Source of the DNA: Actinomycetes bacterium
Lineage (GTDB): Bacteria; Actinomycetota; Acidimicrobiia; Acidimicrobiales; RAAP-2
Reading direction: 5' to 3'
Assembly: GCA_021810205.1 (NCBI GenBank)
Contig: JAJZJC010000031.1
Span: 1-35,479 of the forward strand
DNA: 35,479 bases
Both the position numbers and the translations under genes were made by a program. The stretch's first letter is position 1. Each line of letters starts with the position of its first letter. The notes under the pieces were generated by a model. The model did not search any database. It was not told the DNA's origin and worked only from the letters and a program-made list of their open reading frames with translations. Below are positions 32,023-35,479 of this stretch, in pieces.

Positions 32023-32493
32023 GAGCCGGAGCTGTCCGGACGACCGCGTCCCACCACGTAGTTCGAACAGCAACCTACGGTCGCGAAATCGGTGGCGAGG
32101 ACGATGTCCTATTCAAACTTCCCTGAGCTGCGGGAACGAATTGGGCCGCTCACGACAGCATATAGAATGTGAGCGGCGGACGGCCACAATGACGGTCGAT
32201 CCCACGGGCCTGTTCAGGTGTGTGCAATGAGAAGGCGCATCGTCCGACCCTTGCTCAGGTCAGAAAGCGTCATCGGCGCTCGCAGAGTACGGGGCGTAGC
32301 TCCCCCTCTGCCAGGACTCACACAGCTCCAAATCGACCATGAACGCGATCCCCTCGTACCCGAGGGAGGTTCATAATGAGCAATCACTCAGTCACCTCAT
32401 TATCCTCCGATTGACTCACCTCCCGCGACGTGCTGGGCAACATGCGCGAGAGTCTCCTCTCATGCCGATTGTCAGCTAGTTGTTGCAGATGAC
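32023..32493. other. Spacer with no confident gene; two tiny coupled frames
   Basis: Composition becomes AT-richer here. I see no recognised gene. CATATAGAAT near 32160 resembles a -10. A 49-codon frame (ATG 32227 to TAA 32376) ends in TAATG with a 12-codon frame, MSNHSVTSLSSD, at 32376-32414. The latter has GGGAGG 6 nt before its ATG. Reading past its TGA gives a further 25 sense codons ending in a Ser/Cys-rich stretch. These may be small peptides or chance. Confidence 0.3.
32365..32408. repeat. Imperfect long hairpin
   Basis: GGAGG (32365-32369) and ATAATGAG (32373-32380) pair with CTCATTAT (32396-32403) and CCTCC (32404-32408). This gives 13 base pairs with a 3-nt bulge and a 15-nt loop. 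It lies 86 bp beyond the stop of the minus-strand gene at 32494, so it could end that transcript. On the plus strand it contains a ribosome binding site and start codon, which the structure would mask. Confidence 0.55.
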
Positions 32494-32928
32494 TCATCGC
32501 ACAACCCTAGACACTACTGTTAAGAGATCCTCCAAGGTTAGATCGGTAGAACTAATCGCCACGTCCCGGATCTGACCATTTCCCTGTGGCATCTCGATAG
32601 TTAACTGGGTTATGGGGTGCCTTGCTACACGTCCCACAATAGCCAGCCATCCCACATAACCATTTATATCTACTTTCCTCACACTATCTGTCGAGAAGCA
32701 CAGTGGAAGGTACGGATTCTGTGTTGATCTGTTCGGCGTGAACGGAATAGTAATTGCCATCCGCACGCATCCGCCCTTTGCGGCGGCGAGAGCCTCAATC
32801 TGGGGAGACCCATAAGGCTGCATGATTGACAACGTCGCCCGCGACACACTTCCTGTAATAATTCTGGTTGCTGTTGGCTTCGGGCCGCGAAAGACGACCA
32901 CGGACCGACAGACCCGAGGTTCAGTCAC
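32494..32928 (-). CDS. Hypothetical protein in an AT-richer patch
   Basis: A 144-residue frame with codon use and base composition unlike the rest of the window. It has no signal peptide and no membrane segment. The second half looks like a folded mixed alpha/beta protein (VDINGYVGWLAIVGRVARH, then PITQLTIEMPQGNGQIRD and DLTLEDLLTVVSRVV). The likely start may be the ATG at 32823 (MQPYGSPQIEALAAAKGGC), since the first 35 residues are poor. I recognise no family. The gene lies upstream of the terminator-like hairpin and downstream of a small secreted-protein gene on the same strand. Transfer from a lower-GC source is likely. Confidence 0.5.
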   Translation of the reverse strand: MTEPRVCRSVVVFRGPKPTATRIITGSVSRATLSIMQPYGSPQIEALAAAKGGCVRMAITIPFTPNRSTQNPYLPLCFSTDSVRKVDINGYVGWLAIVGRVARHPITQLTIEMPQGNGQIRDVAISSTDLTLEDLLTVVSRVVR

Positions 32929-33078
32929 TCAAGCACTCTCCCTGTCAAGACGCACATACGAGCGCCCCAGTCGAAAATGGCTGCGCTGGGTACCCCTGAG
33001 CAACGCACTAAACCTCTGCGCGTTTCTCTCGCCGGGCGCAGTAGAATTCTCTAGTTGCAGCAGCGCTTCCTCTACGCG

Positions 33079-33570
33079 TCAGGTGCAGACTGATCCCATG
33101 TTTCGGTAACTGTGTCCTGTTGAATTGAGTTTCCACAGCGTGTCGCAGTACGTCTGATTACCGAATGGACCTGTCGCGTAATAGGCTTCACCACTGTAGG
33201 CAGCGTTTGGCGATGTAATTGAGATACCTGTTCCTCCAGCGACGTGCTGGTGCCCGACAAAACTCGCACCACTAACGACATAGGCGTCGAAGTAGATTTC
33301 CGTGGCGCTTATTAACTTAATGCACCTCTCCGTCGTAATTGTCCCGAACTCCGTTGAAACGGTGCTCCTGTCGCAATAGAGAACTCCATAATTGGGGATG
33401 GCACCACTGGGCGATGCCGTGTTGACTGTGTTGCTTGGTAAAGCGGGCACGCTGCGAATCGTTGGCACAGCGGATGCATTGCCAGAAGCTCCTGCTACTG
33501 AAGATATTCCGACACTCAGAACTCCTGCCAAGACAGAGGCAGCAACACATACGACTATTCTTCTAATCAT
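33079..33570 (-). CDS. Small secreted protein with four cysteines
   Basis: A 163-residue protein with a clear signal peptide: MIRRIVVCVAASVLAGVLSV, then a likely cleavage after the following Ala-rich stretch. The mature part is Ser/Thr/Gly-rich and contains Cys in YCDRS, RCIKL, YCDTL and SVCT, enough for two disulphides. YFDAYVVSGASFVGHQHVAG looks like a beta-rich extracellular fold. AGGAGG lies 11 nt before ATG 33570; the frame is open to 33711 but without a better start. Composition is AT-richer than its surroundings, like the neighbour at 32494. I know no family; small secreted actinobacterial proteins of this kind are common and mostly uncharacterised. Confidence 0.6.
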   Translation of the reverse strand: MIRRIVVCVAASVLAGVLSVGISSVAGASGNASAVPTIRSVPALPSNTVNTASPSGAIPNYGVLYCDRSTVSTEFGTITTERCIKLISATEIYFDAYVVSGASFVGHQHVAGGTGISITSPNAAYSGEAYYATGPFGNQTYCDTLWKLNSTGHSYRNMGSVCT

Positions 33571-34367
33571 TTTTACTCTTTCCTCCTGCTCGTGTCTCCT
33601 TCTTCGTCTGCGATCGTCGGCGGGGCCATCGCATTCGGACCCCGTCGGGGCCTCGGCAAGGTCTTCGACGCACTCCTGCTGACCTGCGGCGACGGCCAGG
33701 TCCGAATCCACGAAGACCCTGGCCGCGGACGACTTTGCCTATCACCCTGCGGACCCCGTATCCCCCACGCCCGACCGCGGCCCACGAGCTTGCGGGAACG
33801 GTCCCCGAAAGAGCGGAGGCGGCAGTAACCGTGGTGATCAGCGCCATAGCAGATGCCGACACTCTCATCACGGGTCCTGGCGACCCTCGTCATGACCACC
33901 CGCGACACCGACCGAGCATCGCGTTTCCTCCAGTCCGCCCTGTGATGGGCCCGTGGCAACGACGGCTCTTGATCGGAGCCTATGGATCACCCCCTCCGTC
34001 GTCAACCCGTGCACGTGGGCGATGGGGCTCGGGCCGCCATGTTCCACCACCCCGCGCCGTCCGCTCGTCGACGACTGTCTGAAGTAGCCGACGTAGAAGC
34101 GGTCAGCGCCCGCCGCCGGGGCGAGGTGAAGTCGACATCGGCCTCGGCTAGTCGGCGGTGTGGCTCAGCATCACGGTGCCGGAGCGACTCCCGGGAAGCG
34201 GGGCGCCCTCATATGTTGAAAATCGGCCCTCCACCCCATGTTCTTCTAGTGGAGGTCACCTCCCCGAGCCCGTGACGCGAGCCGTGGCCCGCGAACTTTG
34301 TCACCAAACGGGGGTGGCACCCCCCGTTGCGACGCGGCCTGTGGTGAGAACCGACACGTCGAGACCG
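33571..34367. other. Gene-poor stretch between secreted protein and recombinase remnant
   Basis: About 800 bp without a convincing gene. On the minus strand, ATG 33871 opens a frame with a signal-peptide-like start (SASAMALITTVTAASALSGT) that turns into Arg-rich nonsense, possibly a decayed secreted protein. GGAGGT-C-ACCTCC at 34251-34263 is a perfect palindrome. The stretch directly upstream of the recombinase remnant does not read as its missing catalytic domain in the plus-strand frame. Confidence 0.3.
34307..34328. terminator. Hairpin AACGGGGG / CCCCCGTT
   Basis: A perfect 8-bp stem with the loop tggcac, about 40 bp upstream of the recombinase homology. No T tract follows on either strand. 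It might be a terminator or, given the nearby recombinase remnant, part of a mobile-element end. Only the symmetry is seen. Confidence 0.35.
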
Positions 34368-35315
34368 GTCGGGGGCCTGGGGCGACGCCCGACCCGGATC
34401 CTCGAACGCCTCGTCGCCGAGCTGGCCCACCGGGGGCTCACCAACCGCGGACGCCGGGACCGGCCCGTCGGCCCCATCGGGGTCTCCGCGCTGGCGAACA
34501 TCCTGTCCAACAAGGCCTACGCCGGGATCGTGTCCTGGGAGGGCGTCGAGTACCCCGGGCTCCACCAGCCCCTCACCGACACCGCCACCTTCAACCGGGT
34601 CCAAGACCTCCTCGCCGCACGGGCGGCACGCGGGACGAGGGAGCGACGCCACAACCACTACTTGAAGGGCACGCTGTTCTGCGGGGTGTGCGGCAGGGGT
34701 CTCTCGTTCCAACTCGCCAAGGGCCGCTACGAGTACCTCTACTGCCTCGGCCAGAAGAACCGGAACCCGACCGGCTGCAAGGAGCCCTACATGCCCGCCG
34801 GTGACCTCGAAGCCCAGGTGGAACAGCTCTACGAGACGATCGAGCTGCCGAAGTCATGGTTCGCGCGCCTGCGCGAGGAGCTGAAGTCAGAGATCACCGC
34901 CCGCCAGCACCGCAACGCCGCCGAGCGCGAGTTCCTCACCCGCAAGTTGGCCAAGGCCGAGACCGAACGGCGCAAGCTCCTCGACGCCTACTACGCCGGC
35001 GCGATCGACGTCACCACGCTCAAGACCGAGCAGGCGCGCATCGGCTCCGACATCAGACTCGCCGAGGAACGGCTCGCCGCCGTCGACGCGCACCTCGCCG
35101 AGTGGCAGGAGATCTTGGAGACCGCGATGCGTTTCGCCACCAACTGCGCCACGGCGTACGCCCGCACGTCGGCCCAGACGAGGCGGCGCTTCAACCAAGC
35201 CGTCTTCGAGCGCATCGAGGTGCGCGACGGGAAGATCGCGGCGTACAGCTACCACCCGCCGTTCGACCTGCTCTTCTCTTCGAGCGAGTTCGAATACGGC
35301 GATGTGGTGTGGTGA
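34368..35315 (+). pseudogene. Large serine recombinase lacking its catalytic domain
   Basis: The frame encodes the C-terminal part of a large serine integrase/transposase. It starts within the recombinase domain (RILERLVAELAHRGL, VSALANILSNKAYAGIVSWE, GVEYPGLHQPLTDTATFNRV). A zinc ribbon follows (LFCGVCGRG ... YCLGQKN ... GCKEPYM), then a long coiled coil (about EREFLTRKLAKAETERRKLL onward) and the family's C-terminal segment. The 130-150-residue resolvase domain with the nucleophilic Ser is absent; the frame is open back to 34158 but unrelated there. It therefore cannot recombine DNA alone. The remaining 164 bp to the window end show no gene. Confidence 0.82.
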
Positions 35316-35479
35316 TCACAGAAGGGTCTGAGCAGCCTGAACGCGCCATGACCGCGTGCTCGCCCACGCGATAAGCGACGCCAGCCCACACCGGCGGTCG
35401 CCTCACCAGGAACGTCGCTCGAAGGCTCCGCCACAAAGGAGCGGTCGGCCACGTCTACCCACACTCCTGGGCAGGGAAG

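Noticed and set aside
30298-32073. A 591-codon minus-strand frame over the toxin-antitoxin region
   Set aside because: It runs opposite four well-supported genes or remnants, and its product shows no domain or start signal.
33563-33871. A second secreted protein on the minus strand
   Set aside because: Only the first 30 residues look like a signal peptide; the rest is Arg-rich without structure and overlaps the start of the supported secreted protein.

Overview
The window is high-GC DNA from an actinobacterium. Three things point there: a mycothiol ligase (MshC), an F420:NADP oxidoreductase, and a phosphatidylinositol/PIM-type block (PgsA, acyltransferase, PimA). Many starts are GTG and several genes look leaderless. 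The mix would suit a deep-branching lineage such as Acidimicrobiia, but that placement is an inference from gene content, not a measurement.

Positions 1-10,904 hold mostly housekeeping genes. On the minus strand lie a gene cut by the window edge, a PimA-like mannosyltransferase, an HtrB/PatA-like acyltransferase and a PgsA-like synthase. A plus-strand EF-G-like gene (fusA2) follows. Back on the minus strand come a HIT protein, thrS, mshC and npdG. A divergent inhA/fabI enoyl reductase closes this part. In many actinobacteria thrS, HIT, pgsA, acyltransferase and pimA are contiguous; here fusA2 splits the block.

Positions 11,000-19,700 hold an ABC exporter half, a basic small protein, a MarR regulator, a repeat-rich spacer with a small acidic gene, a CaiB/BaiF CoA-transferase, an MFS transporter, a truncated TetR gene, an SDR and an Rv0224c-like methyltransferase.

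Positions 20,246-29,044 are a complete potassium-uptake locus with an unusual layout. The minus-strand operon reads OB-fold protein, kdpA, kdpB, kdpC, a 31-residue membrane peptide, then KdpF, so kdpF is last rather than first. The divergent operon is kdpD-kdpE. The 252-bp divergent spacer holds two copies of a direct repeat with 11-bp half-site spacing, a plausible KdpE operator. This locus is the most interesting part of the window.

Positions 29,085-35,479 begin with a LeuA/homocitrate-synthase-like gene. An accessory region follows: an RHH antitoxin with a decayed PIN toxin, an intact Phd/PIN toxin-antitoxin pair, a visibly AT-richer patch (about 32.0-33.6 kb) with an unknown protein and a small secreted protein, and a serine recombinase that lacks its catalytic domain. 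This looks like the remnant of a mobile element.

Short tandem repeats, often of 15-bp period, recur in the spacers between genes. No tRNA, rRNA or CRISPR array was recognised.
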